Assembly: GCF_002239585.1 (NCBI RefSeq)
Contig: NZ_NDFH01000003.1
Coordinates: forward strand, 1,054,001 to 1,118,000
Direction: 5' to 3'
DNA length: 64,000 nt
From: Psychromonas sp. CD1
GTDB lineage: Bacteria > Pseudomonadota > Gammaproteobacteria > Enterobacterales > Psychromonadaceae
In this document: positions 19,228 through 29,193 of the stretch, piece by piece
Layout: each line of letters begins with the position of its first letter
Numbering within the stretch: the first letter of the stretch is position 1
The notes under the pieces: model-generated
What the model was told of the DNA's origin: nothing
What the model saw: the letters and a program-made list of their open reading frames with translations, nothing else
Databases searched by the model: none
Position numbers and translations under genes: made by a program

Positions 19228-20637
19228 TTATTTTCTGTTTTTAAACCAAGTCCGAAATGATTCACCATCAGGGTTAGGTAGATCTCGAGTGTTAGTCCAT
19301 TCTTTAATCGGACCTATATTAATAGGCAGTTTCCCTTTTTTAATAAGACCGGTGGCGATACGCGCGCCTATTTTCACACTTGTATTCCATAATATCGGGC
19401 GTGCATTAACATAATTAAAAACAGTAACAGCAGCACGCTCAGCAAGTGGTGTGATTTTTTGATCTGCCATTTTTTCTCGGTGTTTCAGTAATAGATCGGA
19501 CAAGGGGATTTTAACGGGGCAAACATCATGACACGCTTTACATAAAGTGCATGCGTAAGGTAATTCTTTAAAATCATCATAGCCACCAAGTAGGGGTGAT
19601 AACACTGCACCGATAGGGCCTGGGTAGATAGAACCATATGCTTGCCCACCAATATGTCGATAAGCGGGGCAGGTATTAATGCAGGCAGCACAGCGGATAC
19701 AGCGTAAAATATCTTGAAACTTAGTCCCTAAAATGTCAGAGCGCCCATTATCAACAATGACTAAATGAAATTCTTCCGGTCCATCACAATTATCATCTTC
19801 ACGAGGTCCAGTTAGCGCGGTGATATAGCCTGTTAGAGCTTGCCCTACAGCGCTACGACAGAGTAAACTTATTACGATATCAAGTTCTTCAAAAGTGGGG
19901 ACAATGCGCTCCATTCCCATGACTGCTATATGTACTTTGGGTAACGTAGTTGATAAACGCGCATTACCTTCATTCGTGACTAAGGAAATAGAGCCGGACT
20001 CTGCTACTGCAAAATTACAACCGGTGATGCCGATATCGGCTTCTAAAAAATCGTGACGAAGATGTTCTCGAACAAAACGGGTCATCTCTTCAGGGTTATC
20101 TGTACCTGTGTAGCCTGCTTTATCTTTAAATATCTCGCGAATTTGAGCGCGACTTTTATGCAGAGCGGGTACGACAATATGTGAAGGGGCATTATAATCA
20201 TCACATTGTAAAATATATTCGCCTAAATCAGTTTCAACTACTTGCCATCCATTACGTAATATCATTTGGTTAAGGCCAATTTCTTCTGTAACCATAGATT
20301 TAGCTTTTACGATCTTTTTTGCTTTTTTTTCTTTTATAATTTTTTCAATATAATCGGTTGCTTCTATTGCAGTTTGTGCAAAAAATACATGTCCACCATT
20401 TTTTTTAACATTATCGCTTAATTGTTGTAAATAATAATCTAAGTTTTCAAGTACATGATCGCGGATATCTTTTCCCATCTCACGCCATTGTTCCCAGTTA
20501 CCTAATTTGTCGGCTGCAATTTGACGATTTTCAAACATAAGTCCTTGAGCATGAGCCACGGTATGGAGCATTACATCATTTTGCATTTGTACATCAATGC
20601 GCTCCTGAAAGTTTTTTGAACTGGTTTTCATCGACAT
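19228..20637 (-). CDS. lutB: Lactate utilization iron-sulfur protein B
   Basis: A 469-residue protein with an N-terminal LUD domain and a C-terminal ferredoxin-like part carrying two 4Fe-4S motifs: [12 protein letters not shown] (about residue 314) and [12 protein letters not shown] (about 364). The block [23 protein letters not shown] is typical of LutB/YkgF. It presumably passes electrons from lactate between LutA and LutC toward the quinone pool; the electron acceptor is not shown by sequence. Spacing to lutA (12 bp) and lutC (20 bp) supports one transcript. Confidence 0.93.
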   Translation of the reverse strand: MSMKTSSKNFQERIDVQMQNDVMLHTVAHAQGLMFENRQIAADKLGNWEQWREMGKDIRDHVLENLDYYLQQLSDNVKKNGGHVFFAQTAIEATDYIEKIIKEKKAKKIVKAKSMVTEEIGLNQMILRNGWQVVETDLGEYILQCDDYNAPSHIVVPALHKSRAQIREIFKDKAGYTGTDNPEEMTRFVREHLRHDFLEADIGITGCNFAVAESGSISLVTNEGNARLSTTLPKVHIAVMGMERIVPTFEELDIVISLLCRSAVGQALTGYITALTGPREDDNCDGPEEFHLVIVDNGRSDILGTKFQDILRCIRCAACINTCPAYRHIGGQAYGSIYPGPIGAVLSPLLGGYDDFKELPYACTLCKACHDVCPVKIPLSDLLLKHREKMADQKITPLAERAAVTVFNYVNARPILWNTSVKIGARIATGLIKKGKLPINIGPIKEWTNTRDLPNPDGESFRTWFKNRK

Positions 20638-20649
20638 AATAATATCCTT

Positions 20650-21372
20650 TTATCGACTTAGTAGCACATCAACAATATGCATCACTTTAACGGGTTTATT
20701 TTCACGGCTAATACGCCCACCTATATTCATAAGGCAACTAACATCGGCACAAATCAAAAAATCCGGCTCTACCTTACTGATATGCTGAACTTTTTCTTTA
20801 ACCATGGCGGAGGATATTTCTCCCATTTTAATCGAGAATGTTCCTCCAAAACCGCAGCATGTTTCTTGATTTTCAATCGCTAACATTTCTAAGCCTTGTA
20901 CGTTTGCAAGTAAACATAATGGCTCTTCGCGTACGCCAAGTTTTCTAATTAAACTACAAGATGGATGATAAACAGCGCGACCAGCAAGGCGAGCGCCGAC
21001 ATTATCAATACCTAATTCATTCACAATAAATTGAGTGAGTTCAAATAAACGATTTGCAATTTGTTGAGCTCGAGCTGCCCATTTGGGTTCACTAGCAAAA
21101 TATTTTGGATAATTTTTTATGGAAGCAGCACAAGAGCCTGCAGGCGTTACAATGGGATAATTATTGATTTCAAACGCTTTAATAAGTGTTTTCATCGCGG
21201 GTTTAGAGCTTTCGATATAACCACTATTGATAGCGGGCTGACCACAACATCCTTGTTTTTCAGGAAAAATGATCTCACAGTTTAATTGTTCGAGTAATTG
21301 AACTGTTTTTTTAGCCACATCAGCTTTCACTGTGTCGCATAGACAAGTAACAAATAAATTAACTTTCTGCAT
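20650..21372 (-). CDS. lutA: Lactate utilization protein A (CCG-domain Fe-S oxidoreductase)
   Basis: A 240-residue protein with two cysteine-rich CCG domains (QGCCGQPA at about residue 45, ETCCGFGGTF at about 190), the heterodisulfide-reductase-like cofactor-binding repeats of LutA/YkgE/GlpC. The frame continues upstream to 21561 through IS6-end DNA, but the ATG at 21372 (MQKVNLFVTCLCDT) has GGAGC upstream and gives the standard family length; the 63-residue extension is spurious. It is the first gene of lutABC; its promoter would lie in 21373-21547, just inside the second IS6 remnant. Confidence 0.92.
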   Translation of the reverse strand: MQKVNLFVTCLCDTVKADVAKKTVQLLEQLNCEIIFPEKQGCCGQPAINSGYIESSKPAMKTLIKAFEINNYPIVTPAGSCAASIKNYPKYFASEPKWAARAQQIANRLFELTQFIVNELGIDNVGARLAGRAVYHPSCSLIRKLGVREEPLCLLANVQGLEMLAIENQETCCGFGGTFSIKMGEISSAMVKEKVQHISKVEPDFLICADVSCLMNIGGRISRENKPVKVMHIVDVLLSR

Positions 21373-21547
21373 TAAGGTGCTCCAATAAAGAAGAAGCCCG
21401 TTGGTAAAATAGGCTGTATTATCCGCCGATGTGTATATGCGGTGTACTTTATTAAGGGTGAAAAAAGATTTGTATACATAGATAAACTTGCAAAACAAAC
21501 CAATTGAATATTGCGTGAGTCTGCTCTCCTTTTCAATGCGTTGCAAC

Positions 21548-21873
21548 GGGTTCTGTCGCAAAATTGACGAAGTAAACCAATGTGTTGTAATGTTTCTCTC
21601 TTTTTAAGAGCATGAGTGCCGTGCAATTAATTTTTCAGGACGACATTATCCATCATCATGATGACACTTCGATATTATCTAGCTTACAAACTCAGTTATC
21701 GTGAAATAGAAAAGATATTTACTGAATGGAATATTCATATTGATCACACAACCTTAAATCGTTGGGTGATCAATATTCTCCATTGCTTGAAACCCAGTTT
21801 CAGAAAAAGAAAACGTAAAGTATCTGACTCATGACGAGTGGATGAAACTTACATAAAGATAAAAGGTAAGTGA
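21548..21873 (+). mobile_element. Decayed IS6-family insertion sequence, copy 2 (5' part)
   Basis: GGGTTCTGTCGCAAA (21548-21562) resembles the terminal inverted repeat of IS6-type elements (GGxxCTGTxGCAAA). It is followed by a broken plus-strand transposase start: NFSGRHYPSS, then from 21661 MTLRYYLAYKLSYREIEKIF, HIDHTTLNRWV, FRKRKRKVSDS-stop-RVDETYIKIKGK-stop. In-frame stops and a frameshift kill it, and similarity ends about 21873; the catalytic C-terminus is missing. It points away from lutA and is oriented opposite to copy 1, so the two bracket lutABC. Confidence 0.85.
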
Positions 21874-22063
21874 CTTAAATATGAGCAATCTCACATGGAA
21901 ATCGGTGGTATTACCCACCCATTCAAAAACTTAAATAAGCACCGAAAAAATATCTATGCTTGAACTCTATTAAAAATGGGGGGTTACGCATAAAAAATCA
22001 AATTATATCTAACAATAAAAAATGAAAATGCTCTCTTCGATCTAAATAGAACACTGTAAATAT
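21874..22063. other. Non-coding stretch after IS6 copy 2
   Basis: AT-rich DNA with no reading frame, hairpin or recognisable IS sequence that I can support. It separates IS debris from the 3' end of the SorC-family regulator. Confidence 0.5.
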
Positions 22064-23047
22064 TCAAACCTTAATTTGTTCATCTAAATTTAAAATAGTT
22101 AATGCATTACTGACACTTGTTGCAAGCACATCTACCGCCCCACTACGTAAAGCGCCTAATAATGCCAACGGTTTATTATTTTCAGATGCAATCGCGATTA
22201 CATTTGATATAGGCCTAAATTCATCAATACTTAGTCCTATGACACGATCATTCATTACCGTATTAGCAACATTTCCTTGTACATTAAAAAAATCATATCC
22301 GCCGAAATCACCTACAACACCATTATTTAATCTTGATTGAAGCACCTCATCTGCGGTAAACCAACCTAAACTTACCATGTAATTATTTTCACTCATATTG
22401 CCAATACCCACTAAAGAAACATCTGCTTTTCTTGCCAAGTCTAGCGTTTGCTTAACAGTTTCATTCTGCATAAAGGCCATTTTTTGCGCCTTATTTTCAG
22501 CGTAAGCGGGGGCGTATAAAGTTTCTGAACTACCACCATATTTTTTGGCTAATTGCCGACTGATATGATCTGCGTTAAACATCCCGCCCCTAGGATGTAT
22601 CCCACCAATAGCACATACAAACTTACAATCTCTAGGGGCAATAACGCCAACATGATGGGCAACCGCAGAAACATTACGTCCCTGACCAACAGTAACGACC
22701 ATGCCATCTTTAAGAATACTTGCCAGATAATTAGAAACTAAACCCGCCACCTGTAAGCGTTGCTCCTCTTCATTATTTTGATCTAAAGCTATCAATGCTC
22801 GCTTTATCGAAAACCGTTTTATTAAGCGTTGCTCAATTTGCGCACTGAATACAGGATGATATTTTACTGTTATCTCAACAATTCCTTCTTTTCTGGCTTG
22901 CTTAAGCATGCGCCCTACTTTTGCTCTAGATATCGAGAATTTCTTTGATATCTCTTCCTGTGTAGAGCCCTCTTGATAATACGCAACAGATATTTCTGTT
23001 AATAAATCTGTTTGTTGCGCTGATATATCAAGTTTTTTTATAATCAT
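22064..23047 (-). CDS. SorC-family sugar-binding transcriptional regulator
   Basis: A 327-residue regulator with an N-terminal helix-turn-helix (YQEGSTQEEISKKFSISRAKVGRMLKQ split over about residues 24-52) and a SorC/CggR-type phosphosugar-binding domain (MVVTVGQGRNVSAVAHHV, SLVGIGNMSENNYMV, AIASENNKPLALLGAL). It is divergent from tal-tkt, with 339 bp between. By position it probably controls the non-oxidative pentose phosphate genes in response to a sugar phosphate; the 20-bp palindrome at 23293 is a candidate operator. Effector unknown. Confidence 0.85.
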   Translation of the reverse strand: MIIKKLDISAQQTDLLTEISVAYYQEGSTQEEISKKFSISRAKVGRMLKQARKEGIVEITVKYHPVFSAQIEQRLIKRFSIKRALIALDQNNEEEQRLQVAGLVSNYLASILKDGMVVTVGQGRNVSAVAHHVGVIAPRDCKFVCAIGGIHPRGGMFNADHISRQLAKKYGGSSETLYAPAYAENKAQKMAFMQNETVKQTLDLARKADVSLVGIGNMSENNYMVSLGWFTADEVLQSRLNNGVVGDFGGYDFFNVQGNVANTVMNDRVIGLSIDEFRPISNVIAIASENNKPLALLGALRSGAVDVLATSVSNALTILNLDEQIKV

Positions 23048-23386
23048 TTTATCTCTCTCTACGACACCAACTAAGTATTACATTTGATCGGCATTGTTAC
23101 ATATGCGCGCCAAAAAGTCTTTGTCTGTTTTATAAGGAATAATTTAAAACCGCATTTTTCTCTCTCTTTTACACTTTCACAATTGAAAATAGAGATTAGT
23201 ACGTATTTAAACACATACTTGATTGACTTATAAAGTGAATCAGCTATTTTGAATCTATCAATTACTCAAGCGTTAAACATATGAGCAACCCTAATGTTCA
23301 ACGTTGAACATTCGTAAGCTTTATTTATTTAAAGGTACGAAGAAAAAATAGCTATGCATAATTAAGCAAATATAAGGATGATATAT
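23048..23386. promoter_or_regulatory. Divergent regulatory region, SorC-type regulator / tal
   Basis: No gene. It holds a perfect palindrome (separate entry), T-rich tracts and the divergent promoters. TTGAAC inside the palindrome's right arm (23304-23309) could be a -35 for tal with an AT-rich -10 about 17 bases on; that would place the operator over the promoter. Confidence 0.5.
23293..23312. promoter_or_regulatory. Perfect 20-bp palindrome, candidate SorC operator
   Basis: AATGTTCAACGTTGAACATT is identical to its reverse complement. It ends 74 bp before the tal start and lies in the gap shared with the divergent SorC-type regulator gene, as expected for an autoregulated operator. Confidence 0.7.
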
Positions 23387-24337
23387 ATGAGCAACAAATT
23401 ACAACAACTTAGAAAAATAACCACTGTCGTTGCCGATACAGGTGATATTGAAGAGATCCGTAAATATCAACCCGAAGATGCGACCACCAATCCATCACTT
23501 ATCCTTAAAGCAGCTCAAATTTCTGATTATGCGCCTCTTATTACCCAAGCCATTGCTTATGCAAAACAGCAAAGCAATGATAAAGCGCAACAAGTACAAG
23601 ATACCTGCGACATGCTCGCCGTTAATATCGGCAAAGAGATCTTAACAACTATTCCAGGACGTATATCTACAGAAGTCGATGCGCGCCTTTCTTACGATAC
23701 AAATGCCAGTGTCACTAAAGCACGCCAACTGATAAAAATGTATAACGATGCAGGCATCAAAAATGAACGCATCTTAATTAAATTAGCCTCAACATGGGAA
23801 GGTATTCGCGCAGCAGAAATTCTTGAAAAAGAAGGTATTAACTGCAACTTAACTTTATTATTCTCTTTCGCACAAGCACGTGCATGTGCAGAAGCAGGCG
23901 CATTTTTAATATCTCCTTTTGTAGGACGTATCATGGATTGGCATAAAGCAAAAGAAGGTCGTGATTTTTCACCACAAGAAGATCCTGGCGTGATCTCTGT
24001 CACAACTATTTATAATTACTACAAAGAACATGAATATAGCACCGTAGTTATGGGTGCAAGTTTCCGTAGTATCGGTGAAATCTTAGAAATTGCAGGTTGC
24101 GATCGCTTAACTATCGCCCCTGCATTATTACAAGAATTAGAAGAGGCTGAAGGTGAAGTTGTCATTAAATTAGTCGCTGCAACGGATATTAAAACTCGTC
24201 CTGATGCCATGACGCATGCACAGTTCCTTTGGGAACATAATCAAGATGCCATGGCAGTTGAAAAACTAGCTGAAGGGATCCGTAATTTTGCTATCGATCA
24301 AGGCAAACTTGAAATAATGATCGCGGCAAAGCTTTAA
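23387..24337 (+). CDS. tal: Transaldolase
   Basis: A 316-residue class I transaldolase that exchanges a dihydroxyacetone unit between sedoheptulose 7-phosphate and glyceraldehyde 3-phosphate. Blocks: [48 protein letters not shown] (Schiff-base Lys about 131), [28 protein letters not shown] and [11 protein letters not shown] 23387 (AAGGA eight bases upstream) is preferred over 23378. It is followed by a hairpin and then tkt. Confidence 0.97.
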   Translation: MSNKLQQLRKITTVVADTGDIEEIRKYQPEDATTNPSLILKAAQISDYAPLITQAIAYAKQQSNDKAQQVQDTCDMLAVNIGKEILTTIPGRISTEVDARLSYDTNASVTKARQLIKMYNDAGIKNERILIKLASTWEGIRAAEILEKEGINCNLTLLFSFAQARACAEAGAFLISPFVGRIMDWHKAKEGRDFSPQEDPGVISVTTIYNYYKEHEYSTVVMGASFRSIGEILEIAGCDRLTIAPALLQELEEAEGEVVIKLVAATDIKTRPDAMTHAQFLWEHNQDAMAVEKLAEGIRNFAIDQGKLEIMIAAKL

Positions 24338-24344
24338 TTATTTA

Positions 24345-24385
24345 AAATAAAAGCAATTCAGACTCATCTGCATTTGCTTTTATTT
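24345..24385 (+). terminator. Hairpin between tal and tkt
   Basis: AAATAAAAGCAA pairs with TTGCTTTTATTT across a 17-base loop, right after tal. As tkt follows in 30-40 bp, this probably attenuates rather than ends the operon. Confidence 0.6.
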
Positions 24386-24425
24386 CTCTGAAAAACGATT
24401 TAATCACTTATAAATGGTAATATTT

Positions 24426-26420
24426 ATGCAAAGTAATCAACTCGCTAACGCTATCCGAGCTTTAAGTATGGACGCTGTACAACAAGCTAATTCGGGTCAC
24501 CCTGGGGCGCCTATGGGCATGGCAGATATCGCAGAAGTTCTTTGGCGCGGTCACTTAAAGCACAACCCTCAAAACCCTCAATGGTCGGATAGAGATCGCT
24601 TTATTTTATCTAATGGTCATGGCTCAATGCTTTTATATTCTCTACTTCATCTTAGTGGATATGATCTTTCTATTGACGATTTAAAAAACTTCCGTCAATT
24701 GCATTCCAAAACACCTGGTCACCCTGAATATGGCTACGCACCTGGTATTGAAACAACGACAGGACCTCTAGGTCAAGGCATTACGAATGCCATCGGGATG
24801 GCATTAGCTGAAAAAACATTAGCAGCCCAATTTAATAAAAAAGATCACTGTATTGTCGATCATCATACTTATGTATTTATGGGTGATGGCTGTCTTATGG
24901 AAGGGATCTCACATGAAGCTTGTTCTCTTGCAGGGACCTTAGGTCTTGGCAAACTGATTGCATTTTGGGATGACAACGGCATTTCCATTGATGGTGACGT
25001 CGATGGCTGGTTTACAGATGATACTCCAAAACGCTTCGAAGCTTACGGTTGGCATGTTATTGCTAATGTCGATGGACATGATGCAAAAGCTATCAACGAC
25101 GCGATTCAAGCAGCCCAAGCTGAAACAGAAAAACCTACCCTTATTTGTGCAAAAACAATTATTGGCTTTGGTTCACCTACGAAACAAGGTACACATAATT
25201 GTCATGGGGCCCCACTTGGTGCTGATGAAATTATTGCAACACGCAAAGCTCTCGGATGGGAATACGGGCCATTTGAAATCCCGACTGATATTTATGCACA
25301 GTGGGATGCAAAACAAGCGGGCCAAGCCAAAGAAAATAATTGGAATGAAAAATTTACAGCTTATAGTCGTGCTTATCCTGAACTAGCGGCTGAATTTACA
25401 CGCAGAGTCAAAGGTGAACTACCAGAACATTGGGAACAAAAAACATCAGCTATTATTGCAGATTTACAAGCGAACCCTGCTAATATTGCATCAAGAAAAG
25501 CATCTCAAAATGCACTTGAAGCCTTTGGATGTATGTTACCTGAATTTCTTGGTGGCTCAGCAGATCTTGCTCCATCGAACTTAACCATTTGGTCAGGTTC
25601 AAAACCAATTACTCGTAATAATGCATCAGGTAACTATCTTCATTACGGCGTACGTGAATTTGCAATGACAGCCATGATGAATGGGATAACTTTACACGGT
25701 GGTTTTATCCCCTACGGCGCAACTTTCTTAATGTTTATGGAGTATGCACGTAATGCATTAAGAATGGCCGCGTTGATGAAGATACAAAACATTCAAGTCT
25801 ACACTCATGATTCTATCGGCTTAGGTGAAGATGGTCCAACACATCAACCTGTTGAACAAATATCTTCATTACGCTTAACGCCAAATATGAGTACATGGCG
25901 TCCTTGTGATCAGGTCGAATCTGCCGTTGCTTGGAAACTAGCAATAGAACGGAAAAATGCCCCCACAGCACTCATTTTTTCACGCCAAAACTTGGTACAA
26001 CAATTACGTAGTACGGAGCAAGTTACGAATATTTCCAAGGGTGGTTATATTTTAAAAGAATGTTCAGGCACTCCCGATTTACTTCTCATTGCAACGGGGT
26101 CTGAAGTGAACCTTGCTATGCAAGCGGCTGCTCAATTAAGTCAAGAAGGTAAAGAAGTACGAGTAGTATCTATGCCCTCTACTGACATTTTTGATAAACA
26201 AGATAGTGCTTATCGCGAGGCTGTACTGCCACATGCAGTGACAGCGCGTGTTGCTATTGAAGCGGGTATTAGTGATTACTGGTATAAATATGTTGGTTTA
26301 AACGGACGTGTGATTGGTATGACAACCTTTGGTGAGTCTGCACCTGCCGATGAGTTATTTAAAATGTTTGGTTTTACAGTAGAAAATATTATTGAAAAAG
26401 CAAAAGAAATCATGCCTTAG
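24426..26420 (+). CDS. tkt: Transketolase
   Basis: A 664-residue thiamine-diphosphate enzyme moving two-carbon ketol units in the pentose phosphate pathway. The ThDP motif is [13 protein letters not shown] with the following WDDN; other blocks are [33 protein letters not shown], and in the pyrimidine domain [12 protein letters not shown] and [19 protein letters not shown] take ATG 24426 ([15 protein letters not shown]) because it aligns with E. coli TktA; ATG 24414 is an alternative. The last codons (Met-Pro-stop) merge with sequence shared with an IS6 end, so the extreme C-terminus may be IS-derived. Confidence 0.96.
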   Translation: MQSNQLANAIRALSMDAVQQANSGHPGAPMGMADIAEVLWRGHLKHNPQNPQWSDRDRFILSNGHGSMLLYSLLHLSGYDLSIDDLKNFRQLHSKTPGHPEYGYAPGIETTTGPLGQGITNAIGMALAEKTLAAQFNKKDHCIVDHHTYVFMGDGCLMEGISHEACSLAGTLGLGKLIAFWDDNGISIDGDVDGWFTDDTPKRFEAYGWHVIANVDGHDAKAINDAIQAAQAETEKPTLICAKTIIGFGSPTKQGTHNCHGAPLGADEIIATRKALGWEYGPFEIPTDIYAQWDAKQAGQAKENNWNEKFTAYSRAYPELAAEFTRRVKGELPEHWEQKTSAIIADLQANPANIASRKASQNALEAFGCMLPEFLGGSADLAPSNLTIWSGSKPITRNNASGNYLHYGVREFAMTAMMNGITLHGGFIPYGATFLMFMEYARNALRMAALMKIQNIQVYTHDSIGLGEDGPTHQPVEQISSLRLTPNMSTWRPCDQVESAVAWKLAIERKNAPTALIFSRQNLVQQLRSTEQVTNISKGGYILKECSGTPDLLLIATGSEVNLAMQAAAQLSQEGKEVRVVSMPSTDIFDKQDSAYREAVLPHAVTARVAIEAGISDYWYKYVGLNGRVIGMTTFGESAPADELFKMFGFTVENIIEKAKEIMP

Positions 26421-26492
26421 ATTCAAATAATAAGTGCATAACTTGAATAGGTAGAAAAAGTGGTCAGCTGAATATATGCTAATCACTTTTTC
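26415..26492 (-). mobile_element. IS6-family end fragment after tkt
   Basis: This 78-bp stretch closely matches 17556-17634, the left end of IS6 copy 1, in the same orientation: CCTTAGATT, AAATAATAAGTGCATAACTT, AGTGGTCAGCTGAATATATG. On the minus strand it encodes only the last residues of the transposase (SIYSADHFFYLF). The remainder of the element is gone and IS30 debris follows. Confidence 0.85.
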
Positions 26493-26511
26493 TCCGGCAA
26501 GAGATGCAACA

Positions 26512-26750
26512 ATGAAAACATATAAACAACTGAGCTATGAGCTAAGATGCCAGGTTTAAGCCTTAAAGAAAATAGGATTGAGTCAAAATAAAATAGCACG
26601 GCAGTTAAACGTCAGCCAATCAACTATTAGTAGAGAACTTTCCCGCAATACAGGCAAACGAGGTTATCGTATCAAGCAAGCCTGCAGATAAACGTAGATT
26701 ACTTTCCAGTAAGGTCACTGAAGATGACTGCCAGTCTCGTTATATTAATT
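26512..26750 (+). mobile_element. IS30-family transposase remnant (N-terminal part)
   Basis: From ATG 26512 the translation reads MKTYKQLSYELRCQV-stop, then ALKKIGLSQNKIARQLNVSQ, STISRELSRNTGKRGYRIKQ, the helix-turn-helix of IS30 transposases, followed by frameshifted debris. An in-frame stop at codon 16 and loss of the DDE domain make it a fossil. It abuts an IS6 end, showing nested or sequential insertion downstream of tkt. Confidence 0.8.
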
Positions 26751-26836
26751 GATTCAAAGAGATATTCCGGCATGGTTCCCCCTACCGAGTCACGTATCTC
26801 ATTATCAAATACATGTTTTATAAAAAGCCTCGACCA

Positions 26837-27496
26837 TTATTTTAAACTCGCTTTAAGTTGTAATGAGGCTTGCCCACTTGCCCAATACTTACGCTCAAAA
26901 GGTGTAATCGCTTTAGCTGCTTGATATTCTTGTATTTGGCTCGATTGCCCCGCAAGCTCTAATGCACGCGCAAATTCTTTGATATACGTAAACCAATTAC
27001 TACGTAACTCTAACTCACCACCCAAAGCTATAATAGCAGGGAAAACAGCGCTACCATGCCAACGTCGTTGTAAGTGTTTAGCTTTAGGCCAAGGGTTGGG
27101 ATACAGTAAATAATGATGCGACAAATGCCAACCTGCATCAAGCGCAAGCCTCCAAAAATCATTTAAATTAACTTGTAATAAACGATAGTTATCCGCAGCC
27201 TCTATGCCATGTTTAGAGAGCCTATCTGCTGACTTATCAAGACCTAAAACAATCGCTTCAGGGTGCCTTAAAGCAAGATGATATGTACTTTCCCCTACGC
27301 CACAACAAGAATCAAAAATAATCGGTTTATTTTGCTGCTCAACCCACTTTTCACAGGCTTTAAATGCATCTAATGTATGCTTTTGATAAGGCTTTTGAAA
27401 ACGATGCTTTAAATGTTTCAACACCACTTCGTCTAATTGCTCATGTAAACCATTTTGATTCGATGTAATAATTCTTGAATTACCGAGTACCATCAT
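26837..27496 (-). CDS. TrmB-like SAM-dependent methyltransferase, paralogue
   Basis: A 219-residue Rossmann methyltransferase. The SAM loop is FDSCCGVGEST (about residues 60-70), and YPNPWPKAKHLQRRWHG (about 131-147) corresponds to FPDPWHKxRHxKRR of tRNA m7G46 methyltransferase TrmB. A canonical trmB is present at 53378, so this is a divergent second copy; its PDPW-block Asp is Asn here. The substrate is unknown, possibly another RNA guanine. It overlaps yadH by 4 bp, and follows the yadGH genes on the same strand. Confidence 0.75.
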   Translation of the reverse strand: MMVLGNSRIITSNQNGLHEQLDEVVLKHLKHRFQKPYQKHTLDAFKACEKWVEQQNKPIIFDSCCGVGESTYHLALRHPEAIVLGLDKSADRLSKHGIEAADNYRLLQVNLNDFWRLALDAGWHLSHHYLLYPNPWPKAKHLQRRWHGSAVFPAIIALGGELELRSNWFTYIKEFARALELAGQSSQIQEYQAAKAITPFERKYWASGQASLQLKASLK

Positions 27497-28278
27497 GTAC
27501 GTATACCTACACCTTTTTTCAATAAAATACTGACTAATATATAAAGGATGCCAATAAAAGCGAAAATAACACTAAAGGCAACCGATAGATTGACATCCGC
27601 AATACCTAAAAAACCATAACGAAAGGCATTGATCATATAAAAGACAGGATTAAAATGGGAAATAACTTGCCAAACAGGTGGTAATAAACTGATGGAATAA
27701 AAAACACCACCTAAGTATGTTAATGGTGTTAATACAAAAGAAGGTATAATACTAATATCGTCAAATGTTTTAGCAAATAACGCATTTAATAGTCCAGCCA
27801 GTGAAAATAAAATTGAAGTACAAAGCACACTTAAAATTAAGATCCCTAAATTAAAAATATGTAAGTCAATAAATAGTAACGAAACACAAGTGACAAGAAA
27901 TCCAACCATCAGCCCGCGTGTCATGCCTCCACCCACATATCCGAAAATAATAATATAATTGGGTACGGGAGCCACTAATAACTCTTCAATATTATTTTGA
28001 AATTTAGCACTAAAAAAAGACGAGGCCACATTTGAATATGAGTTGGTGATCACCGACATCATAATTAAACCGGGTACGATGAAAGACATATAATCCACCC
28101 CGCCCATGCTACCAATACGCGAACCAATTAAATTGCCAAAAATAACAAAATAGAGGCTTACAGTTATAACTGGTGGGACTAAAGTCTGTAACCAAATACG
28201 TAAAAAACGATTAATTTCTTTACGCAATATACTTTGTAGTGCAATACGATAGGAACATTTAAACATTAACTTTCTCAT
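27493..28278 (-). CDS. yadH: ABC-2 type transporter permease
   Basis: A 261-residue membrane protein with about six hydrophobic segments and the ABC-2 permease signature around GLIMMSVITNSYSNVASSFFSAKFQNNIEELLVAP and LTPLTYLGGVFYSISLLP. With YadG it would form a half-size exporter; the substrate is not known for this pair. It overlaps yadG by 20 bp. The yadG-yadH-near-hpt arrangement is also found in E. coli. Confidence 0.88.
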   Translation of the reverse strand: MRKLMFKCSYRIALQSILRKEINRFLRIWLQTLVPPVITVSLYFVIFGNLIGSRIGSMGGVDYMSFIVPGLIMMSVITNSYSNVASSFFSAKFQNNIEELLVAPVPNYIIIFGYVGGGMTRGLMVGFLVTCVSLLFIDLHIFNLGILILSVLCTSILFSLAGLLNALFAKTFDDISIIPSFVLTPLTYLGGVFYSISLLPPVWQVISHFNPVFYMINAFRYGFLGIADVNLSVAFSVIFAFIGILYILVSILLKKGVGIRT

Positions 28279-29179
28279 TTTTAAGTAAGCCTACAAATAA
28301 CTCTTCTAAACGATTAGATTTATTCCTTAAACTATTTACTCGAATTCCCTGAGCTGTAAGTTCCTCGAATACTTTATTTAAAGAAAGCTCTTTAGACAAT
28401 TCCAATTCTAATGTGACTTCATCTAATTGGGTAATTTTAAAACGTTCACTACTCGGCAGATACAATGGTGGATCAACATCTAATATAAAAGTCTCGGAGT
28501 CTAATCTCGACAACAATTCTTTCATACTAGTATTTTCAACTAAATTCCCTTTATCTATAATGCCTATATTGCGGCATAACCTTTCCGCTTCTTCTAAGTA
28601 ATGAGTCGTTAGAATAATGGTGACACCTTTACTATTTAACTCTTGTAAAAATCCCCACATAGTTCGACGAACTTCAATATCCACACCCGCTGTCGGCTCA
28701 TCTAAAATCAACAAACGAGGCTCATGCATCAACGCACGAGCAATCATTAAGCGCCGCTTCATACCACCGGATAATTCACGGGAAGCTTGATCTCGTTTAT
28801 CCCAAAGATCTAATTTTTTTAAATATTTTTCAGCACGTAATAATGCCTCTTTACGGTTAATTCCATAATACCCAGCTTGGTTAACTAATATCTGAATAGG
28901 TGGTTCAAATTGATTAAAATTAAATTCTTGAGGCACTAAACCAATTTGACTCTTAGCAGATTCAAGCTGACTATCTAAATCATAGCCAAAAACCTTTATT
29001 TTTCCCGAGCTTTTATTCACCAAAGAAGCAATGATACCAATTATCGTTGACTTCCCTGCACCATTAGGTCCGAGTAAAGCATAAAAATCACCTTCTTCCA
29101 CTTGCAAAGAAAGTCCTTTTAATGCTTCAACGCCTCCTTTGTATACTTTTTTTACATTATCGAGATCAATCGCATACAT
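28259..29179 (-). CDS. yadG: ABC transporter ATP-binding protein
   Basis: A 306-residue ATPase with Walker A GPNGAGKST (about residue 38), Q-loop region GLVPQEFNF, signature LSGGMKRRLMIARAL, Walker B LLILDEPTAGVD and switch His in LTTHYLEEAERL. It energises the YadH permease. Starts at ATG 29179, 14 bp after hpt on the same strand. Confidence 0.92.
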   Translation of the reverse strand: MYAIDLDNVKKVYKGGVEALKGLSLQVEEGDFYALLGPNGAGKSTIIGIIASLVNKSSGKIKVFGYDLDSQLESAKSQIGLVPQEFNFNQFEPPIQILVNQAGYYGINRKEALLRAEKYLKKLDLWDKRDQASRELSGGMKRRLMIARALMHEPRLLILDEPTAGVDIEVRRTMWGFLQELNSKGVTIILTTHYLEEAERLCRNIGIIDKGNLVENTSMKELLSRLDSETFILDVDPPLYLPSSERFKITQLDEVTLELELSKELSLNKVFEELTAQGIRVNSLRNKSNRLEELFVGLLKNEKVNV

Positions 29180-29193
29180 ACGGTTTACCTATA

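Noticed and set aside
21373-21561. 63-residue N-terminal extension of lutA
   Set aside because: It runs through IS6-end DNA, and ATG 21372 has a ribosome site and gives normal family length.
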